Positions 25,452 through 34,913 of a DNA stretch of 64,000 nt are shown here, in pieces; within the stretch, counting starts at the first letter, position 1, and each line of letters starts with the position of its first letter. The stretch spans positions 372,001 to 436,000 of the forward strand of contig NC_002578.1 in the NCBI RefSeq assembly GCF_000195915.1, written 5' to 3'. The translations under genes and the position numbers were made by a program. Under the pieces are notes generated by a model. That model was not told the origin of the DNA. It searched no databases and worked only from the letters and a program-made list of their open reading frames with translations. This DNA comes from Thermoplasma acidophilum DSM 1728. GTDB taxonomy: Archaea; Thermoplasmatota; Thermoplasmata; Thermoplasmatales; Thermoplasmataceae.

Positions 25452-25937
25452 TCAAACTTTGTATCTCTTTATCATGATAAGATCGTCGCCATAAATATCC
25501 TTAACTTGGAATCCGTTCTTCTTATAAAATGAGGTTGCTATATAATTTTTCTTGTGAACGTATAATATACATTCTTCAACGTCTCTTTTCTTGACTAGTT
25601 CCTCTGCCTCTGACAGAAGTATCCTGCCTACTCCTCTATGTGTATATTCTGGCCTCAGATATAAGCGGAGCAACTCAGCTTTGCTACTACTTATCTTTAA
25701 TTCGATGAATCCGATCAATTTCGATTCATGAAAAGATCCGAGGAATACTAGATCAAGATTTAATTGAGACTTTGTTATCTCATTTAGTAGTTTTTCTTTA
25801 GAATACTTTTCAGATATCCAATTCTCTATGAACTCATCACTGTATATATCCTTATAAGTCCATTTCCAAGAATCTCTTGCAACTTCAATCACGTTATCAA
25901 CATCGTCATCACTCAATTTTCTAATTATAACATCCAT
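25452..25937 (-). CDS. GNAT N-acetyltransferase, paralogue of the cargo copy
   Basis: A 161-residue protein collinear with the enzyme at 23959-24444 and sharing long identical blocks (EKYSKEKLLNEI, LIGFIELKI, KAELLRLYL, PEYTH). Its acetyl-CoA motif is better conserved (RGVGRILL). It lies outside the putative att end, so it may be the chromosomal counterpart, or the element boundary may be further right. Substrate unknown; RimI-like small-molecule or peptide acetylation is possible. Confidence 0.8.
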   Translation of the reverse strand: MDVIIRKLSDDDVDNVIEVARDSWKWTYKDIYSDEFIENWISEKYSKEKLLNEITKSQLNLDLVFLGSFHESKLIGFIELKISSSKAELLRLYLRPEYTHRGVGRILLSEAEELVKKRDVEECILYVHKKNYIATSFYKKNGFQVKDIYGDDLIMIKRYKV

Positions 25938-26249
25938 TTATTATTCACCGATCTTAACAAATGTCCATGTCATAAAGCTAAATAAAATACTATATATAAA
26001 TTGAGCGTGATAACTTAAAAGAAATTGAGGTTTCCCGGACAAAGAATAGATCGAACTAACATTTCTGAGAAATACTAGCATACTTCAGGACATGGGAAAT
26101 TCTGATAGGCAAACAGTATTTTTTTAGTTCCCATAATAACCATCTAGGAAATGAAAAGAATTAGAGATTATGTAATACTATGCGTTCTGCGTTGTTCGTC
26201 GAACATTGCCTTTTAAAATGTTGATATATGTCGTTTTTCTTAAGGCCTT
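25938..26249. other. Intergenic region, promoter only
   Basis: About 310 bases. The AT-rich run tactatatataaattg near 25987 could serve as TATA element for the leftward GNAT gene. I see no gene, repeat or RNA here. Confidence 0.4.
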
Positions 26250-26603
26250 GTGAATAGGAAATTGGAAGAGTCCATAGCAAAACTAAGGTGCGAAAACAAG
26301 CCAGTAAAGCAAATAATGAAGATATTGTCCATTCGTAAAGATGACGTTGAAAAAGTAATAGAAGGTTGGATAATTGATACAGATCCATTCATAGAAGAAA
26401 TTGTCAAGGGGAGAAAGATCTCAAATTTACCCGATAGCCAGAAACTACTAAGTCTTGTAAATAAAGACGCGGAATATATTCTCAGTGATCCTGATATACT
26501 GGATTACATTGCAAAGCGAAGAAACGATCACCACGACAGATTCATGGACTGCATACGGTTTAAAATAAAGCAATATCTTGAACATAAGAATAGAAAAATT
26601 TAG
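26250..26603 (+). CDS. Hypothetical 117-residue protein with HTH-like N-terminus
   Basis: A GTG-started frame. Residues 1-40 (LEESIAKLRCENKPVKQIMK) resemble a homeodomain-like helix-turn-helix of the kind found in transposase and resolvase N-termini. The rest is helical and charged, ending LEHKNRKI. It stands alone, 37 bases from the end of the convergent protease gene. It could be a small regulator or a transposase fragment. Confidence 0.45.
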   Translation: MNRKLEESIAKLRCENKPVKQIMKILSIRKDDVEKVIEGWIIDTDPFIEEIVKGRKISNLPDSQKLLSLVNKDAEYILSDPDILDYIAKRRNDHHDRFMDCIRFKIKQYLEHKNRKI

Positions 26604-26639
26604 AAATAAAAATTTTAAAGGTTTTATGAAAATTTTGCA

Positions 26640-29600
26640 TCATTGCTTCCTGTCTTTCTTTCTCGGCACAATAACGGCGATCGATACTATGGCGGCAATA
26701 ACCGCAGCTATTATTCCAGAGAACAGCCCTATCAAACTATGAGAATAGCCTCCGAATAGCCCCGTTTCCTTATTTGCATGTGCAGAGTTGAGCTGTTCCT
26801 CAAGGCTGACTATATCGCCATGATATGTCTGAAGAGCGGCTTTGTACGACGATATCTGCGTCTGTACCAGGTTATACAGTGATGCATTTATAACGCCACC
26901 TTCATAGAGAGCTGTTGCCTGTGCCTGCAGTGAATTAAGGTTTGCCAAGCTGCTGTTGTACTGGTTCATAAGGGAAGATATTGTAGATAGCTGTACTGAA
27001 ACTGATGAAGCCTGTACTCCGCTTGATGAATAAGATGATACGGCTTTCTGTACGTCTGTTATGTTTTTCTCAAGGTTGTATGCATCATTATACACGAAGA
27101 AGCCATAGCCAGATGATCTAGATAGCCCTGTTGGGGTCTGCACGGTGTATACAGCGTAATAGTAGCCATCATTGAGATTCTCCGTATTGATCATTGCATT
27201 TCCAGACGATCCTGTGAAGGTGTATATCAGATTTCCAGAGCTTCCATATACCTGAAGCTTACCAGTCAATCCGCTTCCCAACCATGACGACGAATAGGCT
27301 ATGTTCAGATCACCAGAAACGATACCGTTCTGTGACGCGGCGATCGATGAAGTTGGATCTGGACCAGGATTGCTAATTAGTATCGCGTAGTGCCACACTA
27401 TTGGATGCTGTATGTCATATATGATAAAGGTGAAGCCGAAGAATGAGAATGAAAAGCTCAGATCATTGATTCCAGAAGCCGTCATATTGAGCATTATCGT
27501 TTGGCCCGGAGGTGGCAGCACTGTGAAGTTGAACGGTACGTAGCCGTTCAGTATTCCGCTGACTGTGGCATTTGCCCTTGCATCGAAGAACATGGGAGGA
27601 TAGCTTACGTTCACATACTGACCGGGCATTGAGCCTATGGATACGTTGACGTAGTTCACATACTTCATATCTGCGAAGTCAACCACGTCTGAAACGTATT
27701 GTCCAGGTACGTAGTTAACGCTCGGTATGAAGTCACCCGCCTGCGGTTCGATGTAAACCGTAACAGTATTTGATACCAGCCCATTGTATGTTGCTCTGAG
27801 CTGCACAACCTGCGTAAGCAGTGTTCCATTGGTCTCTGCTAGCAGTGCATCAATCCAGAAGACAAAGTTGCCACGCGCATCGGTGAGGAAGTGACCGACT
27901 GTGACTCCAGGAGCATACGATGATACGGGCATCGTAGGATCTATGAGGAAGAACTGGCTAACATTGACCGAGATCTCAGATACAACCGCACTGGCTACGG
28001 GCTGTCCATTCAGCATGACCTCTGCTGGGCCTATTCCGTAAGTATTATAGAAGCCCGTTAGCCCGGTTGTGAACATCGGTATTTCAACTGTGCCTGTTTC
28101 TGCGACTCCCTCAGGATTTGTCACGGTCAATACTAGGTTACCCGAAGCCATTGGTTGTGATACTCCGAACTGCTGGAAGGCCCAGGCAGGCATCGCAACT
28201 GGCGAATTCATCACAGACACCAGGAAGTAGCCGTATTCTGTGGCGTTGCCAATGAAGCTCAGCGCAGTATAAGATGGTGTGTAATTGAAGTATCCTGTGG
28301 CATTGGGCATGATCTGCTCCATGCTCCCTCCGCTGAAGGCATCGATGAGATAATTATCGCCGGCAATTGCACCAGTTGACGTTACGATCCTGAAGGTGTA
28401 TGTTTGTCCGGACGTAAGCGTTGTGAACGCAGAGAGTCCTGATGGTGTCACCATCATGACCGAGAATGCAGGGTTAATCAGCGCATAGCCCTCTTCAGAC
28501 ACCGTGCCTATGACGTCTTTGGACATGGCCGCAGCGTTAATGAATCCGAGGCCCTGCAGGAAGTTCCAGCCACTGCCTGCTGGGTTGAACAGTGTCGCAT
28601 ACCATCCAGGTAATACAGGATCGCTGGGTTCGCTTATGCTCAGATTGAACAGGTACCAGGAGTAATCGTTCATCGGCCCGTAGTTGAAACCTTCGCCTAT
28701 GTTCATCATGTCAACGAAAGGATCAACGATTCCCGGAACATTGGCATTGTACGCATTGTGTGCTTCGAATAACAGGCCGTTGATGTTTCCCATCCTTGGG
28801 TTGGCTGACGGGAGCATGGCCGCCTGTTCCTCTATCAAAGCCCATTCAGCAGCAGTTATGGGTGTTGCAAAAGAGGTTCCGCCATAGAACAGGTTCCAAG
28901 TCCCGAAGGCATATACAGACATGTTGAAGGCTGCAGGTCCTGACACTATCGGATCGATGAGCGCACCGGTTTCATAGACATCCACACCTGCCTCGTACCA
29001 TGGCTGCTGCTCCATAACAGATTCGCCGAAGCCTCCACCGACTTCCCCTTTGAATGTGCCTTCAAGACCAGCTCCGTAGCTCCAGTAAGTGAAGCTAGCC
29101 AGGCCGGTTGCCTGTGCAACGTACATTGGTATCGTTAGTCCAAAGAAACTATAGTTGACGATCGTGCTTGTGACGGGGAATTCTACGCCATTCGATTCGG
29201 CTGTTGTCTGGCCGCCGCCAACAGACGTTGCATATGGTGACTGAGAAGGCATTGTTGGAGATGCTGCCATTCCATTCGATCCTTCGTCACCCGATGCAAA
29301 GAAATTCGTGACGCCAACAGCGTTAAGCTGGGCGAGGAGCTGATCCTCCACGGTTACATACATGGGTGATCCTTCAAAGACTGCTTCCCATTCCGGTGCG
29401 CCGTAGGAGTTGCTCGTTATCGTGATGTTTGTTGCACCGCTTGTCGGGCCGAATATAACGTTGCCTGAGGGTATCGCGGATATCGGATCGTTGTTGACAA
29501 GATACTGGGCTATGAACTGGTAGGCATTATCGAAGCTCGAGAACTCTGGGTTTGGAACTGCAACGACATCTATATGCGCCATAGGCGCCATTGCGGCTAT

Positions 29601-30779
29601 GTACTCTATATCCAGAGATGTCTCAAGCGTCCAACCATAGACCAAACCATCGTTTATCCCTTCACTGAGTGATGGTATGCCCACTCCTATATAGGTCAGG
29701 CGATCCGGCAGCTGATTTGCATTTCCGAATACCTGCTGCGAGAACTGCGCCATATCAGAAGGTATCGGGAAGCCTACCTCAATTACCGCAACTGTTATCC
29801 CCTGCCCTAGATCCGGGCTTTCCCTCAAGGCATATTGGCCATTCCAGAGGTTCTCAGCTCCGGTTAGCATATGCATAGTGCTGGGGAAGATAAACTGATA
29901 GTTGCCCAGGTCGTATGGGAATCCTAGTACTGGCCCTACTGACTGAGCGGTTGCCCATGTGTAGTTGGCATAGGTCAGATTCTGTATGTTATCAAGAGAT
30001 GCTAGATATGTAGTTCCTCCATCAGCTCCGTTGTTCCCATTAGCAATGGCGTAAGCTATAGATGGGGACATACCATAAGGTAATGCAATATCTGGTTGGG
30101 CAAACAAACCATTCAGTCCGGATATACCAGATATGTATGGCTCGAGTGAAGACGGAAGCATCAGATCACCGGTAGCGGCAAAGAAAGGCTGTGAGTAGGA
30201 AATAGAACCAGGGAGGGCGCTTTCATTTCCAAAGAGCGGATTCCATAATCCATTTGATGTGTACTGGTATCTGAATGCCTGTATCTTGGTGTGGAACGCT
30301 GCGCTGAACTGTGCCACACTGCCGGTAAGATAGAGATCCAGCCTTGTCTGGCTCTGCGAAACGGACAGGCCATAGGATTCGAAATACTGAACAAACTCAT
30401 TATAGGTATTCTGGTTCAGGCCGAATCTATTGCCAATCTGGCTAGCTGTTAAGAACTGATGATAATACGGGCTGCTGGGCGTATAAAGATCGCGGACATA
30501 TCCCTGAAGGTCTCCCTGAGGTTTGAACGATATAAATACACTGATCATCGCAGATGGCGAATATACGGAATTGTCAGGAACAAGCGCATATCCAGATGAG
30601 GTGTTCTGGAAATTGCTGTTCAAGGAAAAATCGGTTATTGGCGATAGTGGTTGATTCTCAGCGGACTGAACATTTACTGGCTTTGGATTTATACCGCTTC
30701 CTGCAACCGAAAATGCCATAATTGAGACTGCTACCACTGTCAAAACGGCAATTGCCAATGCTAGATTTCTGGTTTTCAT
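26640..30779 (-). CDS. Very large secreted S53 (sedolisin/physarolisin-type) acid protease
   Basis: The 1379-residue protein has an N-terminal signal/anchor (LALAIAVLTVVAVSIMAFSV), a pro-kumamolisin activation domain (~residues 60-190), and an S53 catalytic domain (~290-720) with ETSLDIEYIAAMAP (catalytic Glu and Asp), FASGDEGSNG (oxyanion Asp) and GTSFATP (nucleophile Ser). About 500 residues of beta-rich repeats, a coiled-coil stalk (~1230-1330) and a C-terminal membrane helix with RKKDRK end the chain. Sedolisins act at low pH, so a surface-tethered protease feeding an acidophile with peptides fits. It is much longer than typical sedolisins (350-600). Confidence 0.92.
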   Translation of the reverse strand: MKTRNLALAIAVLTVVAVSIMAFSVAGSGINPKPVNVQSAENQPLSPITDFSLNSNFQNTSSGYALVPDNSVYSPSAMISVFISFKPQGDLQGYVRDLYTPSSPYYHQFLTASQIGNRFGLNQNTYNEFVQYFESYGLSVSQSQTRLDLYLTGSVAQFSAAFHTKIQAFRYQYTSNGLWNPLFGNESALPGSISYSQPFFAATGDLMLPSSLEPYISGISGLNGLFAQPDIALPYGMSPSIAYAIANGNNGADGGTTYLASLDNIQNLTYANYTWATAQSVGPVLGFPYDLGNYQFIFPSTMHMLTGAENLWNGQYALRESPDLGQGITVAVIEVGFPIPSDMAQFSQQVFGNANQLPDRLTYIGVGIPSLSEGINDGLVYGWTLETSLDIEYIAAMAPMAHIDVVAVPNPEFSSFDNAYQFIAQYLVNNDPISAIPSGNVIFGPTSGATNITITSNSYGAPEWEAVFEGSPMYVTVEDQLLAQLNAVGVTNFFASGDEGSNGMAASPTMPSQSPYATSVGGGQTTAESNGVEFPVTSTIVNYSFFGLTIPMYVAQATGLASFTYWSYGAGLEGTFKGEVGGGFGESVMEQQPWYEAGVDVYETGALIDPIVSGPAAFNMSVYAFGTWNLFYGGTSFATPITAAEWALIEEQAAMLPSANPRMGNINGLLFEAHNAYNANVPGIVDPFVDMMNIGEGFNYGPMNDYSWYLFNLSISEPSDPVLPGWYATLFNPAGSGWNFLQGLGFINAAAMSKDVIGTVSEEGYALINPAFSVMMVTPSGLSAFTTLTSGQTYTFRIVTSTGAIAGDNYLIDAFSGGSMEQIMPNATGYFNYTPSYTALSFIGNATEYGYFLVSVMNSPVAMPAWAFQQFGVSQPMASGNLVLTVTNPEGVAETGTVEIPMFTTGLTGFYNTYGIGPAEVMLNGQPVASAVVSEISVNVSQFFLIDPTMPVSSYAPGVTVGHFLTDARGNFVFWIDALLAETNGTLLTQVVQLRATYNGLVSNTVTVYIEPQAGDFIPSVNYVPGQYVSDVVDFADMKYVNYVNVSIGSMPGQYVNVSYPPMFFDARANATVSGILNGYVPFNFTVLPPPGQTIMLNMTASGINDLSFSFSFFGFTFIIYDIQHPIVWHYAILISNPGPDPTSSIAASQNGIVSGDLNIAYSSSWLGSGLTGKLQVYGSSGNLIYTFTGSSGNAMINTENLNDGYYYAVYTVQTPTGLSRSSGYGFFVYNDAYNLEKNITDVQKAVSSYSSSGVQASSVSVQLSTISSLMNQYNSSLANLNSLQAQATALYEGGVINASLYNLVQTQISSYKAALQTYHGDIVSLEEQLNSAHANKETGLFGGYSHSLIGLFSGIIAAVIAAIVSIAVIVPRKKDRKQ

Positions 30780-30972
30780 AAATCACCGCAATAAACATGT
30801 AGTTGTCATTCAATTTCGTTATGAATTCATAGCACTTACATTTTGAAAGTAGTAAGAGGCATCAAAGAAATATGGTAATATGCGGAATTTCTTAGACCTC
30901 ATTTCCAAGATACTTACAGTTAATGAGTATGATCATTACATTTTGGTTAAATAAATAGTATCTATATCTATA

Positions 30973-31416
30973 ATGGAAATGATCTCCGAAGGAAGGGATA
31001 CGAGCATCGAAAAGGATACCCCTGAAGGGTTAGCTTCCATCGATAAAGCTATCCTCAGCGATGGAATGATCTCTTCCAGAAGATTCATTGATATAGTTTT
31101 ATTTCTTGACAATAACAAAAAATCTGTAAAGACTAATATAAATACTATATTGAAAAAAGATAGATTCTCTGAATTCTATAGATTAATTGGAACACTGAAA
31201 AATGTTAATCATCCTGTTACAAAGACTGAACTTATAAACAGAAGCTGTATAAATTTTCGTACAGGTTTATTCCTTGTGGCTAGGATGGAGGAGGTAGGGA
31301 TAATAGAGAGAGTAGCGATCGGCAAAAGGTACTATTTTCGTTTAACCGATCTTGGTCTCATATTGTCACAGGCTCTGTATATAATCTCGCCTTTCATTAT
31401 TTCCATGTATAAATGA
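30973..31416 (+). CDS. Winged-helix transcription regulator
   Basis: The 147-residue protein has a winged helix at about residues 70-130 (FYRLIGTLKNVNHPVTKTEL, NFRTGLFLVARMEEVGIIER, KRYYFRLTDLGLIL), then a hydrophobic C-terminus. An AT-rich TATA region (ttaaataaatagtat) at 30946-30961 precedes the ATG. It is divergent from the giant protease gene, so control of that gene is plausible but unproven. Confidence 0.65.
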   Translation: MEMISEGRDTSIEKDTPEGLASIDKAILSDGMISSRRFIDIVLFLDNNKKSVKTNINTILKKDRFSEFYRLIGTLKNVNHPVTKTELINRSCINFRTGLFLVARMEEVGIIERVAIGKRYYFRLTDLGLILSQALYIISPFIISMYK

Positions 31417-31736
31417 TAGACGCTTAATTCAGCTTTTCGCGCTAGAATCTTATAAGATGTAATCGAATCCAGGCATCTTTCTCAATTCTTTTTCTGCAAA
31501 TCATGGGAAATGAACCAATGACCTTGGATGTAAAACACGAGACTAATTTTCCAGTAAATTCTTGATATTAGATTACTGCCACTTCAATAGGGATTATTTT
31601 TACAGATAAATAAAAAAGGGACAAAATAGACACAACCTAGAACAGGCAATTTTTAGGATTTTTTCAGTGTCACTGATGGATCAGCACTGGTAACCAAAAT
31701 AAAAACTTTTTATTATTTGGTTATCATGATGCTTTA
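31417..31736. other. Intergenic region with promoter of the signal peptidase gene
   Basis: About 320 bases without a gene. The TATA-like tttttattatttgg (31709-31722) is about 20-28 bases before the ATG at 31737. Otherwise nothing supportable. Confidence 0.4.
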
Positions 31737-32531
31737 ATGAGGATAAGAGAATGGGTGGGTCTGGCCATAATCATAGGTATCCTAATTTTTCTTCTTTCCA
31801 TAACAGTATATTCTGGTATATGGCCTCCCGTAGATACCGTTGCTTCTGAGAGTATGACGCATTCCGATTACTGGACATACGGCACAATGAACGTTGGAGA
31901 CATAGTATTTGTTAAAAAGGTGACCTCTGTTCCCGGACCTATAATTACATACGTTGTTGGAAGAGAAAGGGGGTTTTCTACCTATGGTGAATATGGCAAT
32001 GTCATACTTTATAAAAATCCGGAAGGTGAGACCATAATACATAGGGCCATGTTTTATCTATCTTGGAATAATGGTTTTCCAGTTGTTCAGGGATATAACA
32101 ATCAAAGCTGGATGAAAGTAACTAGAGCGTACGTGTTGATCTACGATGTTGGTTTCTCACATAGAAATCTTGTTGTTTATCTTAAAAACATGGTGAACGA
32201 AAGCGGCTTCATCACTGTAGGGGATTTTAACCTCGCGTACAGAGGCATATACAATGCAAGCTTGAACGCTTATGAGGCAGCCGATCAGAATGTGGGAATA
32301 ACGAACGCGCCCGTGAATGCACACAATATAATAGGGGTGGCATTCTGGGATATACCGTGGTTCGGTCTCATAAAGCTCAATATACTTGGACTTTACGGGC
32401 AATGGCCTTATTCAAACGAAGTCGCAAAAAATTCCTACGATTTCCTTTTTGCTACCATTGTTGTAATACTGGCGTTGATCTTTATGCCATACGACAGGAT
32501 ATATGAAAAGTCAAGAAAGTATAAGAAGTAA
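31737..32531 (+). CDS. Archaeal type I signal peptidase (S26B, Sec11-like)
   Basis: The 264-residue protein has membrane helices at ~8-28 and near the C-terminus (FLFATIVVILALIFMPY). Catalytic-site boxes are ASESMTH (nucleophile Ser, ~40) and ETIIHRAMFYL (His in place of the bacterial Lys, ~101), then GYNNQSW (box D equivalent) and AHNIIGVAFWDIPWFG. It would cut signal peptides outside the membrane. Secreted proteins with Ala-x-Ala signals lie nearby. The C-terminal extension after box E is longer than usual. Confidence 0.85.
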   Translation: MRIREWVGLAIIIGILIFLLSITVYSGIWPPVDTVASESMTHSDYWTYGTMNVGDIVFVKKVTSVPGPIITYVVGRERGFSTYGEYGNVILYKNPEGETIIHRAMFYLSWNNGFPVVQGYNNQSWMKVTRAYVLIYDVGFSHRNLVVYLKNMVNESGFITVGDFNLAYRGIYNASLNAYEAADQNVGITNAPVNAHNIIGVAFWDIPWFGLIKLNILGLYGQWPYSNEVAKNSYDFLFATIVVILALIFMPYDRIYEKSRKYKK

Positions 32532-32735
32532 GGTCTTATATTTGAAAGATATAAGGTCTACTTCTTTTTTGTCCAATAAATGTATAGAGGACTTCCCATA
32601 ACCTCTCGTTTTCGTATAATGTAATTAGAAATCCATTTTTTCGATCGAAATGGCATTCAGTGCGTTAGAAACACTCTCATTTCTTGCCATTTTCCTTCTG
32701 TTTTTCTAAAAATTTCCATAGCTTACGCTATCCTG

Positions 32736-33614
32736 TCAAGAAATCTTGCCCCTAGAAGGTTGTAACACATGGCAGCGAAGTATGTCTTGACCCTCACTCT
32801 CTGTACTGTTGTTACCATTGCGTGCAAATCCAAACATGCGCTTCATGAATGCATATGGATGTTCCACAAGTGACCTGATGCGTGAGATCCTGAGATTCCT
32901 GTGGATACTCTTCATGGGAAGCTTGTGGTTCCTCACTGCACGATCCATTGTACCATTGATGCGTTTGCAGTCAGATCCGAAATAACCCTTATCACGATAG
33001 CATATGATTCCTGGAATTGAAAGATCAATCTTCGCATCATGGATGTTCGCAGGTGTTACGGCTAACTTCTCAATTATTTTCATCCTGTTGACAAGGGTGT
33101 GAGCCTTGTATCCAAAGTGATGTTCATGATTCTTTGTGGCGGATGCACTATCCCTTGATCTCCTGGTTTTAGCATCCTCTCACCTGTCAGCCTCTATGAA
33201 TATTGCGTCCTGCATTGTTCCCTTCTAGATGCGAATTCTTTTAGCCATGATCTGCCCTGTTATTTCATTGAAGACAAGGCGATCTTTTCCTGTTTTTGAT
33301 AATCTTATACGGAAATACCATATTGTATTTCGATCAGGCAACTTCTCAGGATACCCAAAGAAATTCATGAAGGATATCCTGTCTCGGATTTCTCTTTCTA
33401 TTTGGGGATCTGAGAAATTGTACCACTGTTGCAATAGTAGAATTTTGACCATTAGAATGGGATCATAGTTAGGCCGTCCTCCTTTCTCTGTGTCATTCTC
33501 ATAGAGATCAGAGAGGATTGGTCTTATCCTTTCAAAGTCAATGCGGTCAGATATGCCGGTTAAGGGATCATTCAGGGCTTCGATCTCCTTGTAGAGTTCA
33601 GATAATCCTGTGTG
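32736..33614 (-). pseudogene. IS5-group transposase, decayed by in-frame stops
   Basis: One continuous reading frame from about 33614 (TGLSELYKEIEALNDPLTGI) to 32736 encodes an IS5/IS1182-like transposase. Blocks seen include KGGRPNYDPILMVKILLLQQ, SFMNFFGYPEKLPDRNTIWY, FGYKAHTLVN and CYRDKGYFG...EHPYAFMKRMFG. It is broken by TAG at 33225-33227 and TGA at 33180-33182, and no start codon remains at its 5' end. No frameshift is needed. I could not define terminal inverted repeats. Confidence 0.8.
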
Positions 33615-33905
33615 TTAAAGGTTCATGATATTAGATCATGAGGTCATGAAAAAAGGTTTCGGCAGGAGTTTTTGGAGATCCTCGTACATTGATTTTGTTC
33701 AGCGGCCTTTGAAAATATCAGACGATTGCCGTTGATTTCTAAACAAATAATTGAAGATCGATGGTAATATGATAATCATTACAAGATTCAATATATGCAG
33801 AAACAGATCAAAACACAAAGATCCATTACTTTTTAATTATGCAATACCATGGCATATGGGCATCCGCCAGCCGCAGTTTCTGTTTTTCTAGGCAGCTTGA
33901 ACTTG

Positions 33906-33955
33906 TAAACCAATACCATTTAAGATAAGGTAAACCAATACCATTTAAGATAAGG
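33906..33955 (+). repeat. Two tandem copies of a 25-base unit
   Basis: The unit taaaccaataccatttaag-ataagg occurs at 33906-33930 and again, identical, at 33931-33955. It lies in the 445-base gene-free stretch between the IS5 relic and the secreted protein gene at 34060. No function is apparent; it could be a recent slippage duplication or tandem regulator sites. Confidence 0.85.
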
Positions 33956-34059
33956 TGAAAGAATACATAATTTTATAACATACAATAAATTCTTGCTCCT
34001 TTAATATCCTTTTCTATTACTATTATTACCCAATAGTGGGTGAAAAAAAAGGGATATAA

Positions 34060-34674
34060 ATGAATAGAAAGATGATGTTGGTACTGGTTGCAGTGGTCGC
34101 AACCGTCCTACCGGCTGTGGCGGTTGCGGATGTGATGGTAGTCGGCTACGCCGGCGGAAACGGTCATCAGATCGGACCTGCGTTCTATATACAGCCTGGC
34201 AGCAACTATGCAGCTGCAAATGAAACTGTGGGCTTCGGATGGCACGCTAAGAGTGTAAGCGAGAGCGAAATAATAGGTAACATGACGTTGGGCGTAATGA
34301 CAAATGAAACAATTTACGAGATAAATGTCTTGGACATCAATTTCACGTTCTCAAGTCCTCAGTCAGCAACTTTTAACATAACAGTAAATGTACCCAGTGC
34401 TGTGCCTGGGGCTACAACTGGTGATTCTGCATGGCCATCTGGTACTTACATTTACTTCAGTACGACCCCATTCTACTTCGCAGATGGAGCGATATCAAAC
34501 AGTGGAACTATGAAGTCAGTTAACCTAGCCACTTCTGGAACGCATACGATATCATTTACTGATGTAACATCTAGCACCACGATATACGTTGCATTTGCAG
34601 TTGGTTCCGGGTCGATTGGAAGCGGATCGTCTGCGCCATCGTTCTCATTAACCATGGTTGAAACAGCCAGTTAA
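34060..34674 (+). CDS. Secreted protein of unknown function, paralogue A
   Basis: The 204-residue protein starts with a signal peptide (MNRKMMLVLVAVVATVLPAV) and a probable cut after AVA, leaving DVMVVGYAGGNGHQI. The mature part is beta-rich, with many Thr, Ser and Asn-x-Ser/Thr sites, and few charged residues. It is related in layout to the protein at 36513: same length, same position of an xVMVVxxAxGxGxQI segment. Likely exported, possibly a surface or filament subunit. Confidence 0.65.
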   Translation: MNRKMMLVLVAVVATVLPAVAVADVMVVGYAGGNGHQIGPAFYIQPGSNYAAANETVGFGWHAKSVSESEIIGNMTLGVMTNETIYEINVLDINFTFSSPQSATFNITVNVPSAVPGATTGDSAWPSGTYIYFSTTPFYFADGAISNSGTMKSVNLATSGTHTISFTDVTSSTTIYVAFAVGSGSIGSGSSAPSFSLTMVETAS

Positions 34675-34913
34675 AAATATTGAATTGATTTTAAAATAAT
34701 TTCCATTTTTTGGATTTAACCTTTTAGGGCTTAAGGGAATAGAAGCCATTTATAGAGATATTATCTATATGAGAGTGATGGTAAGACTTGGTTGTTTATG
34801 GAGGATGAGCATCGATCTTATAAAGAGGATCATGCATGTCTTCATAGTTTTTATGAACAATGATTATATCTATCGGTGATAAATTATATCAATCAAAAAG
34901 ACGTATGGCATAG

